Shown piece by piece: positions 7,884 through 16,196 of a stretch of DNA of 64,000 nt. Position 1 is the first letter of the stretch. The number at the start of each line of letters is the position of its first letter. Under the pieces are notes generated by a model, which saw nothing but the letters and a program-made list of their open reading frames with translations, was not told the DNA's origin and did no database searches. The DNA is taken from the NCBI GenBank assembly GCA_002050235.1, contig MWST01000035.1:131693-195692 (forward strand). The letters are read 5' to 3'. A program made the position numbers and the translations under genes. Origin of the DNA: Polyangiaceae bacterium UTPRO1. Its GTDB lineage: Bacteria > Desulfobacterota > Binatia > UTPRO1.

Positions 7884-8765
7884 ATGGCGGAAGCACCGAT
7901 CACCGTCATCTTCGCAGACATCAGCGGCAGCACCATGCTCTGCGCGGTACGGGGCGACGAAACCGCCTACAAGCTCGTCTCGTCCTGCCTGAACACCCTC
8001 GAGGCCGAAGTCAGACGCTTCGACGGACGCGTCATCAAGCGCGTCGGCGACGCCATCCTCGCCGTGTTCGACGCCGCCGAGCCGGCCGTGCACGCGGCGC
8101 ATGCGATGCAGGTGGCGCTCGAAGCCCCCGACAGCGAGGTCCACGCCGAGGGCGTCCGCGTCCGTGTCGGCATCGCCACCGGCACCGCCGTGCTCGACGC
8201 CGGCGACATCTACGGCGACGTCGTGAACGTCGCCGCTCGACTCACGTCGCTCGCCGGCGCCGACGAAGTGTTCATGGCCGGAGAGACCTACGAGGGGATC
8301 CCGGCAGCGATGCGGGACAACGTCCGCGTCATCGACCAGCTCGCGCTTCGCGGCCGCCCTGATTGGGTGCTCGTCTACCAGTACCTCTGGAAACAGGAAG
8401 GAGCCACGGTCAGCACCAACGTGCGCCCGCGCGGCTACACCGCCGCGCTCGAGCTCACGTACGGAGGCGAGAAGTACGCGCTCGGCCCATCGCGCCCGAA
8501 GCTGACGGTAGGACGCGATCCCGACAATGACGTCAGCATCGACGAAACCGTAGTGTCGCGGCACCACTGCGAGGTCGTGCTGCGCGGCGACAAGTTCCTG
8601 CTCGTCGACCGCAGCACCAACGGCACCTGGGTGCTGACCGACGGCGGCGACACCTTCCGCGTGACCCGCGAGGAGATCACCCTGGCCGGCAGCGGCCGGA
8701 TCCTGCCGGGTCGGCAGAGTCTGGAACCGCTGCGCTACAGGGTCGGGCCGCAGACCCAGGCATGA
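7884..8765 (+). CDS. Class III adenylate/guanylate cyclase with C-terminal FHA domain
   Basis: A 293-residue cytoplasmic protein. Residues about 5-165 are a class III cyclase catalytic domain with FADISGST (metal aspartate), KRVGDAILAVF (second metal aspartate, GDA rather than the common GDG) and GDVVNVAARL. Residues about 195-275 form an FHA domain with GRDPDNDVSID, VSRHHCEVV and STNGTW, all residues expected for phosphothreonine binding. It probably makes cAMP or another cyclic nucleotide and is steered by a phosphorylated partner. The stop overlaps the first ATG of the phosphatase gene (ATGA), so cyclase and phosphatase are made together. Confidence 0.9.
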   Translation: MAEAPITVIFADISGSTMLCAVRGDETAYKLVSSCLNTLEAEVRRFDGRVIKRVGDAILAVFDAAEPAVHAAHAMQVALEAPDSEVHAEGVRVRVGIATGTAVLDAGDIYGDVVNVAARLTSLAGADEVFMAGETYEGIPAAMRDNVRVIDQLALRGRPDWVLVYQYLWKQEGATVSTNVRPRGYTAALELTYGGEKYALGPSRPKLTVGRDPDNDVSIDETVVSRHHCEVVLRGDKFLLVDRSTNGTWVLTDGGDTFRVTREEITLAGSGRILPGRQSLEPLRYRVGPQTQA

Positions 8766-9544
8766 ACGCGGCCCCGGGTCGCCGACCGCGGATACCGCGT
8801 TGCGCGCACGGGGGTCGATATGGGACAACGGTGGGGCTCATGGTGGTCGTTGGTGACGTTCTTTCCGATCGCGGACTGCGCCGCGAGCGGAACGAAGACG
8901 CGTACGCGTACGAACCGGAGCTCGACCTCTTCCTGGTGGCCGACGGCATGGGCGGCCACGCCGCCGGGGAGGTCGCGAGCCGCACCGCCGCCGAGACGAT
9001 CAAGGCGAAGCTGCAAGAGCTCCTCGCCGACGACGACCTGACGCCGTTTCGCGATGCCAGCGGCAAGCCTTGCGTCGGCGCGCGCCGGTTGGTGATCGCG
9101 GTCGAATGCGCCAACGACGCCATCTTCCGCACGGCCGCCAGCAACCCGAGCCAGCGCGGCATGGGCACCACGGTCGCAGCCCTGCATTTCGCCGACGGCT
9201 TCGCGAACCTCTGCCACGTCGGCGACAGCCGTATCTACCGCATCCGCAGCGGCAGCATCGAACGCCTCACCGAGGACCACGCGATCGCGGCGAACGTGCT
9301 CTCCCGCGCCCTCGGCGCCGAGCCCATGGTCGAAGCGAGCTGGCGGGTCGAACCGGTTCGACCCGGCGAGTGCTTCCTTCTCTGCACCGACGGCGTGCAC
9401 GGTCAGGTCAGGGACGAGGAGATGCTGGAGATCGTCGCCCGCAACGGCGACGACTTCGGCGCCGCCTGCCGCGAGCTCATCGGCCTCGCCAACGAGCGTG
9501 GGGGCCGCGACAACTCGACGGCTCTCGTCGTCGGCGTCCGCTGA
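8762..9544 (+). CDS. PP2C-family serine/threonine phosphatase
   Basis: A metal-dependent PP2C/PPM phosphatase. Motifs in order: RRERNEDAY, ADGMGGHAAGEVAS, GTTVAAL, CHVGDSRIYRI, CTDGVHGQV and GGRDNSTA, covering the metal-binding aspartates. The first ATG (8762) overlaps the cyclase stop as ATGA and gives 260 residues. An internal ATG at 8840 would give 234 residues beginning MVVVGDVLSD, closer to the usual start. I annotate the coupled start but cannot exclude the internal one. With the FHA-cyclase it suggests Ser/Thr phosphorylation signalling; the kinase is not in the window. Confidence 0.92.
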   Translation: MNAAPGRRPRIPRCAHGGRYGTTVGLMVVVGDVLSDRGLRRERNEDAYAYEPELDLFLVADGMGGHAAGEVASRTAAETIKAKLQELLADDDLTPFRDASGKPCVGARRLVIAVECANDAIFRTAASNPSQRGMGTTVAALHFADGFANLCHVGDSRIYRIRSGSIERLTEDHAIAANVLSRALGAEPMVEASWRVEPVRPGECFLLCTDGVHGQVRDEEMLEIVARNGDDFGAACRELIGLANERGGRDNSTALVVGVR

Positions 9545-9565
9545 GCCCGTTCACCGACGATCGCT

Positions 9566-9600
9566 GCGCCGCACGCGATCGCTGCGATCGCGTGCGGCGC
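9566..9600. terminator. Perfect 17-bp stem between convergent genes
   Basis: Two 17-base arms (9566-9582 and 9584-9600) are exact reverse complements around a single T, with GCGATCGC at the centre. They lie between the ends of the phosphatase (+) and hldD (-) genes; the right arm reaches into the hldD stop codon. No T-run follows on either side, so it would act as a factor-assisted or pausing terminator. A regulatory palindrome is an alternative reading. Confidence 0.6.
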
Positions 9601-10592
9601 TACGTCGCCGCGAGCAGGCGGGCGACATAGCGCCTGGCGCCCTCTTCCAGCGTCGTGAAGGGCGCCGTCCAGCCGGCGGCGCGCAGGCGGTCCATGCGCG
9701 CCTCGGTCGCGTACTGGTAGCGGGCGCGCAGGCTCTCCGGCATGTCGATGAAGCGGATCTTCGGCGTCATGCCGAGCGCCGCGAAGGTCGCGTGGACGAG
9801 ATCGAGGAAGGTGCGGCTCGTGCCGCTTCCGAGGTTGAAGAGACCCCGCGCCAGCGGGCGCTCGAGCGCGAAGTGCAGGACGGCGACGACGTCTTCCACC
9901 CAGACGAAGTCTCGCCGCTGCGCGCCGTCGGCGATATCGGGGCGGTAGCTCTTGAAGAGCCGCACCTCGCCGTCGGCGCGGATCTGATCGAAGGCGTGCA
10001 GGACGACACTCGCCATCTTCCCTTTGTGGCGTTCGCCGAAGCCGTAGACGTTGAAGAACTTGAAGCCGCTCCAGGCCGGCGGCATACGCCCGGCGCGCTC
10101 CTCGGCGAGTGCCCAGAGGTCGAACTGCTGTTTCGACTCGCCGTAGGGATTGAGCGGCCGGAGCTTGGAGACCAAGGCCTCGTCGTCGTCGTAGCCGTAG
10201 GCACCGGCGCCGTAGGTCGCAGCGCTGCTGGCGTAGACGAAAGGTACGCGGCGCTCGCTCGCCCAGCGCCAGAGCCGCTGCGAGTACGCGAGATTCACGC
10301 GCCTGAGGTAGTCGACGTCCATCTCGGTAGTGTCGGTACACGCGCCCAGGTGCACGATGCCGGCGAGTGCCCGCGGCTCGGCGGCAAGCCATGCGTCGAG
10401 CGCATCGATGTCGATTCGGGTGCCGAAATCGAGTCCGCAGTGCTCGCGCCGCTCGGCGAAGCTCGCGAGCCGGTCGACCGCTACGATCGGGAGGCGGCGC
10501 CGGTTGCACGACTCGACGAAGCGCGCGCCGATGAAGCCGGCGGCGCCGGTGACTAGAAGCGGGCTACGAACGTCCGGCGGACCCGCCGTCAT
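9600..10592 (-). CDS. hldD: ADP-L-glycero-D-manno-heptose 6-epimerase
   Basis: A 330-residue extended short-chain dehydrogenase/reductase. The nucleotide motif VTGAAGFIG is at the N-terminus, then HLGACTDTTEMD, which is typical of HldD. YASSAATYG and the catalytic NPYGESK (YxxxK) follow, then FKFFNVYGFGERHKG and RDFVWVEDV. It converts ADP-D-glycero- to ADP-L-glycero-manno-heptose for lipopolysaccharide inner core. The ATG at 10592, 7 bp after the upstream gene, puts the Rossmann motif at the right distance from the N-terminus; an in-frame start at 10622 would overlap that gene. Confidence 0.9.
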   Translation of the reverse strand: MTAGPPDVRSPLLVTGAAGFIGARFVESCNRRRLPIVAVDRLASFAERREHCGLDFGTRIDIDALDAWLAAEPRALAGIVHLGACTDTTEMDVDYLRRVNLAYSQRLWRWASERRVPFVYASSAATYGAGAYGYDDDEALVSKLRPLNPYGESKQQFDLWALAEERAGRMPPAWSGFKFFNVYGFGERHKGKMASVVLHAFDQIRADGEVRLFKSYRPDIADGAQRRDFVWVEDVVAVLHFALERPLARGLFNLGSGTSRTFLDLVHATFAALGMTPKIRFIDMPESLRARYQYATEARMDRLRAAGWTAPFTTLEEGARRYVARLLAAT

Positions 10593-10599
10593 GGACTCG

Positions 10600-11580
10600 T
10601 CAGTCGCCGAGCAGATACGCAAAGATCAGCGGCGCCACGATCGTCGCATCCGACTGGATCATGAACTTCGGCGTCGCGACGTCGAGCTTCCCCCAGGTGA
10701 TCTTCTCGTTCGGCACGGCGCCGGAATAGCCGCCGTAGCTGGTCACGGCGTCCGAGATCTGTGCGAAGTAGCCCCAGTAGGGCACGTCGTCGCGCCGGAG
10801 GTCCTGGATGATGGTCGGCACGGCGCAGATCGCGAAATCCCCGGCGATACCGCCCCCGATCTGGAAGAAGCCGACACTCGGCGTATTCTCCTTCTTGCCG
10901 CAGCTCTCGAGGTACCATTCGATCAGGTGCTGCATCTGCTCGGTGCCGCTCTTCACGCACTGGTGATGCGGGACGGCACCGCGCAGCACCGCCGCCGCGA
11001 ACATATTGCCGGTCGTGCTGTCCTCCCATCCGGGCGCGTACACCGGCACGCCTTTCTCCCAGGCCGCTAGAAGCCAGCTGTTCTCGGCAGGAATCTGGTA
11101 GAACGGCTCCATCTTGCCGTCGCGAAAGAGATCGGCGAGGTACTCGGCCTCGAACTTCCGCTCGCCCCGCTCGCAGGCGAGCTTCCAGCGCTCGAGAAGC
11201 CGCCCTTCCAGATTCCGCATCACCGTTTCGGGGATGCAGGTATCGGTGACCCGGTTGAAGCCGCGCGCATAGAGATCGGCCTCGTCCTTGGCCGAGAGGG
11301 CGCGCCAGTTCTGGATGATCTCGTACTCCTCGTAGGCGAGGAGATTGAAGAGATCCTCCTCGAGGTTCGCCCCGGTGCAGCTGATGGCGTGCACCTTGCC
11401 CGCTCGGATCATACGGCTCAGGATCTGGCCGAGCTTGGCGGTGCTCATCGCGCCGGCGAGGGCCACCAGCATCTTGCCGCCCGCCGCCAGGTGCGCTTCG
11501 TAGGCCTTCGCTGCGGCCAGCGTCTCCCGGCTGTTGAAATGGAGGAAGTGCTTCTCCATGAACTCGCGCACGGTACTCAT
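10600..11580 (-). CDS. Deoxyhypusine synthase-like protein (bacterial type)
   Basis: A 326-residue protein of the bacterial deoxyhypusine synthase-like family, recognisable from GAMSTAKLGQILSRMI, CTGANLEEDLFN, VTDTCIPE, APGWEDSTTGNMF, FFQIGGGIAGDFAICAVP and GAVPNEKITWGKL. True eukaryotic and archaeal enzymes have an essential lysine in the GGGxxKH loop; here the loop reads GGGIAGDFAI, with no lysine. Bacterial members are linked to polyamine chemistry such as homospermidine formation rather than eIF5A modification. The ATG at 11580 (MSTVREFMEKHF) matches family N-termini. hldD follows after 7 bp. Confidence 0.88.
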   Translation of the reverse strand: MSTVREFMEKHFLHFNSRETLAAAKAYEAHLAAGGKMLVALAGAMSTAKLGQILSRMIRAGKVHAISCTGANLEEDLFNLLAYEEYEIIQNWRALSAKDEADLYARGFNRVTDTCIPETVMRNLEGRLLERWKLACERGERKFEAEYLADLFRDGKMEPFYQIPAENSWLLAAWEKGVPVYAPGWEDSTTGNMFAAAVLRGAVPHHQCVKSGTEQMQHLIEWYLESCGKKENTPSVGFFQIGGGIAGDFAICAVPTIIQDLRRDDVPYWGYFAQISDAVTSYGGYSGAVPNEKITWGKLDVATPKFMIQSDATIVAPLIFAYLLGD

Positions 11581-11640
11581 GCGCGGCGTTCTAACCCGCA
11601 TCGCGCACCACGTCCACGCTGCGACGGCGGCGCGCCGGGC

Positions 11641-11670
11641 GGGGGTCGATTCCGGGCGGAATCGACCCCC
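11641..11670. terminator. Perfect 14-bp stem downstream of the Cys-rich exoprotein gene
   Basis: The arms GGGGGTCGATTCCG (11641-11654) and CGGAATCGACCCCC (11657-11670) are exact complements around GG. The hairpin lies 24 bp after the stop of the Cys-rich gene and before the deoxyhypusine synthase-like gene, both on the minus strand. No T-run follows. The position fits a terminator. Confidence 0.6.
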
Positions 11671-11694
11671 GCGTCGCCGACGAACGTCAGACGA

Positions 11695-14055
11695 TCACGG
11701 TACGACGTAGATGGTCTCGGGCTGGAGCGTGGCGCCCGGACCCGGAAACCCGGCCGCAGTGTTGATGGCGGCATTGTTGATCGGCACGCAGTACACGGCC
11801 ACCGTCGTCCGGTTCGTCGTGCCGGGCGTACCGATACGAATGATACCGCTGTTGACGAAGCAGGCACGCTTCCTGAACTTGCACGTATCGCCGGAGACGC
11901 AGAACGGACACAGAATCGACGGCTGACAGTCGGAGTCGAACGTGCACCCCTTCGCAGGCGTCAGTTCGCAGAACATGTCGTGCGGTACGTTCTGATTCGT
12001 GCACGCGCCCTCTTGATTGGAATCGAGGTCCATCGGATCGGCGCGACAATCCCCCGCGTGGCAGAAGCCGTTCGGCGGATCGCACTCCGCATCGGTGGTG
12101 CACGGTTCGGCGTCGTTGGCGCCGCCGACGCAAGCTGGTCCGCACGCAGTCGGCTGCAACTGTCCGGGACAGAAGCACTGCCCGACGCAGGTTCCGCCCG
12201 GGCACTCGGAAACATCCGTACATGGACGCCCCTCGCTGCTCCCGCCGAGACACGCCTTGCTCGTCCATCCCGGACCGGTGCAATTGTAGCTCGGCGCCAT
12301 CGTCACGGTCCCGGTCGTTCGCGGATCCATATTGACGTCGAGCCCGAGATCGGTGCTCACCTTGCCGCCGGAAGGTGGACAATCCATGCTCGTGACCCCG
12401 AAAGGCGGGATCTCGCCGCCGAACGGCGGTGTCCGGCGGCATGCTTTGTCTTTGCGCGCTCCGTCGCTGCAGACGGCTTCGGTGATGCACGTACCCCCCG
12501 ACGGCGCGCAGTCGGTATCGTCATCGCATGGCCGCCGGCTGAGACCGCAGAAGCCGCCGCACAGAGGGCACGGCTTCTCCGCCGAGAGGCCCCAGAAGGT
12601 GACGCCGCGACGGCGAACCTTCAACGCCGACTCCCCATTGACCAGGTTCGTCGTCCCGACGACGTCTTCGCTGAACCGGCTGACGTTGCATACCGGAACG
12701 CCGCCGGCCACCTGGGCAACGGGGGCGCCCATCGGCGTCGTGGCGCAGAAGTCGCCGGGCAGGTTGCAGACCGGGTCGTTCACGTTGGCGCCATTGCACT
12801 TCTTGTCGATGTCCATGAAGCAATGCGGACCGGTCGCCGTGCGCTCCTTGCGGCAGGTACCCTCGCCGAGTCCGGCACAGATCGAATCGCCGGTCGTTCC
12901 CGAGGGGGCGCTCTCCGGAACGCTGCACGGCGAATGCAGCCCACCGGAGCAGCTGGGTCCGGCGATGCACTCTCCGTTCCCGTCGCAATCGTAGAGGTCG
13001 ACGATGAAGCCGCCGCCGTCCACGACTCTGCCGTCCGAGCTCGTTCCCAACCATCCGTTGTCGGTATCGGCGCCGATGGCCGACTCCGCGACCACCATGC
13101 GGGGCTTGGTCTTGCACAGACAGGCGAAGAACCCATTGGGTATGCTGGCTGTTCCGCACTGGCCGGGGCACGCCGTATCGTCCGTCCCGTCGCACTCCTC
13201 GTTCAAGTTGTTGACGACATTGTCGCCGCAGAGGCCGCCGCGCACCGCGTACTCGTAGTCGATCACGTCGGGAGGAACGGCGATCTCGGGGCCGTCGAGC
13301 TTCGTGGTCGTGGCGTCGATCAAACAGGTCGCGGCGGTCGCTGCGCTAGCCTGATCCGGCGTGCAGACCTTGAGCGTCGAGATCTGCGCATCCGTACACT
13401 TCTTGGCGATCCCATCCGTGAGCTTGTTCCTGCACTTCTGGATCGCGGCGCTCGCCTTCGGATAGAGCGTCGCGCAGTAGTCGGGGGGGACGCCGAGCTC
13501 TTTGCCTTTGAGGAGCGCGTCACGACACTTCGAGACGTTCTTCAGGACGCAGGCGGCGAGCCCGGCGGTCTGCTTGCCGATCTCGGCCTGGCACTTGAGA
13601 TCGCCGGCCAGCGGTCCGGTTACCGTGGGGTCGTATGCGAGATCCATCGCCGCAGACACGAAAGCATCGTGCGCGCTCTTCATGCAGAGCTGCAAGTCGG
13701 CGGTCGTAAAGCCATCGCCGGGATTGGGGTCGGTGCACGGGCCGGGAAAGCCCATCAAGCCGAAGTCCGTAGGCGTGAGCGCACAGGCCTTCGCGATCGC
13801 GTTCGTCAGCTTGGTGTCGAGCTTCCCCAAGGCTCCGACATCGGGCGCGGAGCAGCTGCCGTCCTTGAGGTCGGCGTTCTTGCACTTCTGGAGAAGCTTC
13901 AGCTTCGCGGCCGTGTATTTCTGGGATGACTTCACGCTCGCGAGCAAACATTTCAAGCGGCTGCCGGTGACCTGCGCATTGGCGGCGGTCGCGGTCAGCA
14001 CGACCGCCATGCATCCAACGACGAGCAACGACGCTCGGGCTCGACCGATCGTCAT
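11695..14055 (-). CDS. Large secreted cysteine-rich protein of unknown function
   Basis: A 786-residue exported protein. Residues 1-28 are a Sec signal peptide ending ATAANAQ. The N-terminal third is alpha-helical in character with regularly spaced single cysteines (KCLLASVKSSQKYTAAKL, LLQKCKNA, QKCRNKL, KKCTDAQ). The C-terminal two thirds is rich in CxxxxxC modules such as CDDDTDCAPSGGTC, CTDVSECPGGTC, CTTDAECDPPNGFC and CTFDSDC, resembling the disulfide-rich repeats of myxobacterial exoproteins. It has about 62 cysteines after processing. The ATG at 14055 has GGAGA upstream. I do not recognise a catalytic domain; a cell-surface or adhesive role is a guess from composition. Confidence 0.85.
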   Translation of the reverse strand: MTIGRARASLLVVGCMAVVLTATAANAQVTGSRLKCLLASVKSSQKYTAAKLKLLQKCKNADLKDGSCSAPDVGALGKLDTKLTNAIAKACALTPTDFGLMGFPGPCTDPNPGDGFTTADLQLCMKSAHDAFVSAAMDLAYDPTVTGPLAGDLKCQAEIGKQTAGLAACVLKNVSKCRDALLKGKELGVPPDYCATLYPKASAAIQKCRNKLTDGIAKKCTDAQISTLKVCTPDQASAATAATCLIDATTTKLDGPEIAVPPDVIDYEYAVRGGLCGDNVVNNLNEECDGTDDTACPGQCGTASIPNGFFACLCKTKPRMVVAESAIGADTDNGWLGTSSDGRVVDGGGFIVDLYDCDGNGECIAGPSCSGGLHSPCSVPESAPSGTTGDSICAGLGEGTCRKERTATGPHCFMDIDKKCNGANVNDPVCNLPGDFCATTPMGAPVAQVAGGVPVCNVSRFSEDVVGTTNLVNGESALKVRRRGVTFWGLSAEKPCPLCGGFCGLSRRPCDDDTDCAPSGGTCITEAVCSDGARKDKACRRTPPFGGEIPPFGVTSMDCPPSGGKVSTDLGLDVNMDPRTTGTVTMAPSYNCTGPGWTSKACLGGSSEGRPCTDVSECPGGTCVGQCFCPGQLQPTACGPACVGGANDAEPCTTDAECDPPNGFCHAGDCRADPMDLDSNQEGACTNQNVPHDMFCELTPAKGCTFDSDCQPSILCPFCVSGDTCKFRKRACFVNSGIIRIGTPGTTNRTTVAVYCVPINNAAINTAAGFPGPGATLQPETIYVVP

Positions 14056-14349
14056 CTGGGGGTCTCCTCTCTCTATAAACGGGTGCGTTGACGGGGTCCG
14101 TGCGGTAGCAGCGCTCGATCGCACGCTGCAAGGCGCATCGCGGCGTAAAATCTCGGGCATCGGCACTGGTCTCGGGCGGCTGCGACCGCCGGCGACGTAG
14201 GGTGGAGCCTAGCAGAAGCGGATCGTCGAACGGGAGAGAAAAATGACGTCGCGGATCGAAAAGCAAGGGGGGTAGAGGCTCTCCCCGGCGCCGGACATCG
14301 GCTCCGGGCGCACCGCGACTCGAGCTCTCGGGGTGCCTAGCGGCGATCG
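14056..14349. other. Intergenic region upstream of the Cys-rich gene
   Basis: These 294 bp separate the sensor kinase from the Cys-rich gene, both read leftward. They hold the GGAGA ribosome-binding site next to 14055 and presumably the exoprotein promoter. I see no convincing gene, strong hairpin or clear -35/-10 pair. Confidence 0.5.
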
Positions 14350-16095
14350 TCAGGGGTTGGCGGCCGTCCGCCGCTGCTCCGTAACCCCGCTCGGAAGCGT
14401 GAAGCGCACCTCGGTGCCGTGCCCGAGCCCGGCGCTAGCGAGCGAGATGGTCCCGTTCATCAGCGTGACGAGCTCGCGGCAGATGCTGAGCCCGAGCCCG
14501 ACGCCCTCGGTCGGCGCCGTCGCACGGCTATCGAGACGCATGAACTTGCTGAAGAGCATTGCCTGCTGATCCCGCGGGATGCCGCACCCAGTGTCGCGGA
14601 CCGTGAAGCCGACCTCGCCGGGACGGACATCGACCGTGACCGTGACGCTACCCGCATCCGTGAACTTGAGGGCGTTGCCGACGAGATTCAGGAGGATCTG
14701 CTTGAGCCGCTGGGCGTCGGCGAGGACCCACGGATCCCCGTCGATTACGATCTCGAGGCCGACGCTCTTGGCACTCGCGAGCACCTCGGTGAGCATCCGC
14801 ACCTCCTCGACGATCGGCGTCACGGCGAGCGGAGCTACCTCGAGCACCGCCGTTCCCGACTCGAGTCGGGTGAGGTCGAGCATATCCGAGATGAGCTGCA
14901 GGAGATGGGTGGCGCTGCGGTTGCTGCGCTCGAGGAAGTCACGAGCCTCCGTCGCGCTGAGGCCCCCTTCGAGCACCAGGTTCAGGTAGCCGATGATCAC
15001 CGAGAGCGGGGTCCGCAGCTCGTGCGAGAGGTTGGCGAGAAAGAGATCCTTGGCCTGCGACGCCCGTTCGAGGGCGGTATTAGCGGCCTCGAGGCGCGCC
15101 GTGTACTCGTCGAGATCGCGCCGGGCGGCGCGCTCGGCGGTGACGTCGCGAAAGGCCCAGATCCGTCCGACCACGCCGCCGTCCGCGTTCCGAACCGGGC
15201 CGCTCCAGCGCTCGAGCACAGCCGGCATGGGATGCACGAGCTCCAGCTGGTCGACGCGCACCGCCTCGGGATGTGCGTACAGCCACGCGACGCTACTCTC
15301 GAAATTCTCCGGGCGCAGGAAGGAGCGCGCCGCCACGGCGCGGAGATCATCGTCCCGGACGCCGACCAGCTCGTGCGGGGCCAGCCCGAAGATCTCTCCG
15401 AAGCGCCGGTTGGCGAAGCCTACGCGCGGCTCGTCAGCGGCGAACTGGACGCCGAGGATACCGTCCGAGGTCGCGTTCAGAATCGACTCGAGGTGGGCGC
15501 GAGCGCCGAGCAGGTCCGCCTCCACGACCTTACGACGCGCGATCTCCTCGCGCAGCAGCGCCGAGGAGCGGATGCGAAACCAGCTCACGAACGTCCCGCC
15601 GATCGCGGACGACGCCATCGAGAGCAATGGAATGGCGGGCAACTGCCCTACGGACGCACCGTGTGCGAACGTCAGGAGGGTCGGTACGACGGTCCCGAGC
15701 CCGAGGGTCAGCACCATCTCCGCCCGGCTGACCGCGACCGCCGACACCACGAAGCACACGGTGACCGGCGCAATCATCGCCTCCATCCTCCAGTCCCGAA
15801 GAACGAGGATCCAGAGACTGCCGCCGATCGCGACCGCCATCGCGGCGAGCATGGCGTGCTGGCCGAAGCGGCGCATCGTCGTCCGCGACAGACTCACTCC
15901 GATCAGCGCCAGCGCCAGCAGGACGATGGCGGCCCGGGTCCATGCGATCTCGATGTCGCCGGAATCGCCGCCGGAGCGGCCGATCCAGAAGAGCGGGTGC
16001 AGCACTGCCAAGACGGCCATGCCGATCCTGAGGCGAATGGTGTTGATGCTGCCGTTGGTGTCTGCCGTCTCCAGCACCGGTGCTCGTCGTTGCAA
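14350..16095 (-). CDS. Membrane sensor histidine kinase with PAS domain
   Basis: A 581-residue kinase. Residues about 22-175 contain roughly six hydrophobic membrane segments, residues about 200-320 a PAS domain with PAC-like end (WAFRDVTAERAARRDL), then a coiled linker. The HisKA domain has the phospho-acceptor His358 in NLSHELRTPLS. The ATPase domain follows with NLVGNALKF (N box), DTGCGIP (G1) and GVGLGLSIC (G2). There is no receiver domain and no adjacent response regulator, so the partner is unknown. The first start is TTG at 16095; a GTG at 16077 is also possible. It lies 101 bp downstream of the tetrapyrrole operon and might be its last gene. Confidence 0.9.
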   Translation of the reverse strand: MQRRAPVLETADTNGSINTIRLRIGMAVLAVLHPLFWIGRSGGDSGDIEIAWTRAAIVLLALALIGVSLSRTTMRRFGQHAMLAAMAVAIGGSLWILVLRDWRMEAMIAPVTVCFVVSAVAVSRAEMVLTLGLGTVVPTLLTFAHGASVGQLPAIPLLSMASSAIGGTFVSWFRIRSSALLREEIARRKVVEADLLGARAHLESILNATSDGILGVQFAADEPRVGFANRRFGEIFGLAPHELVGVRDDDLRAVAARSFLRPENFESSVAWLYAHPEAVRVDQLELVHPMPAVLERWSGPVRNADGGVVGRIWAFRDVTAERAARRDLDEYTARLEAANTALERASQAKDLFLANLSHELRTPLSVIIGYLNLVLEGGLSATEARDFLERSNRSATHLLQLISDMLDLTRLESGTAVLEVAPLAVTPIVEEVRMLTEVLASAKSVGLEIVIDGDPWVLADAQRLKQILLNLVGNALKFTDAGSVTVTVDVRPGEVGFTVRDTGCGIPRDQQAMLFSKFMRLDSRATAPTEGVGLGLSICRELVTLMNGTISLASAGLGHGTEVRFTLPSGVTEQRRTAANP

Positions 16096-16196
16096 ATTCC
16101 AGGCCCGTACGAACAGACCGCACAGCCTTCGCTGCTCCGCCTCGACCGCCTCGGCCCCATGGCGGAGCGGCGAAAATATGCCGCGCCGCAGGGATT

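Noticed and set aside
11389..13929. An 846-codon open frame antisense to the Cys-rich exoprotein gene
   Set aside because: Composition is random-looking and Arg/Ala-rich, there is no family similarity, and the opposite strand has a signal peptide and consistent Cys modules. Long antisense frames are expected at this GC content.
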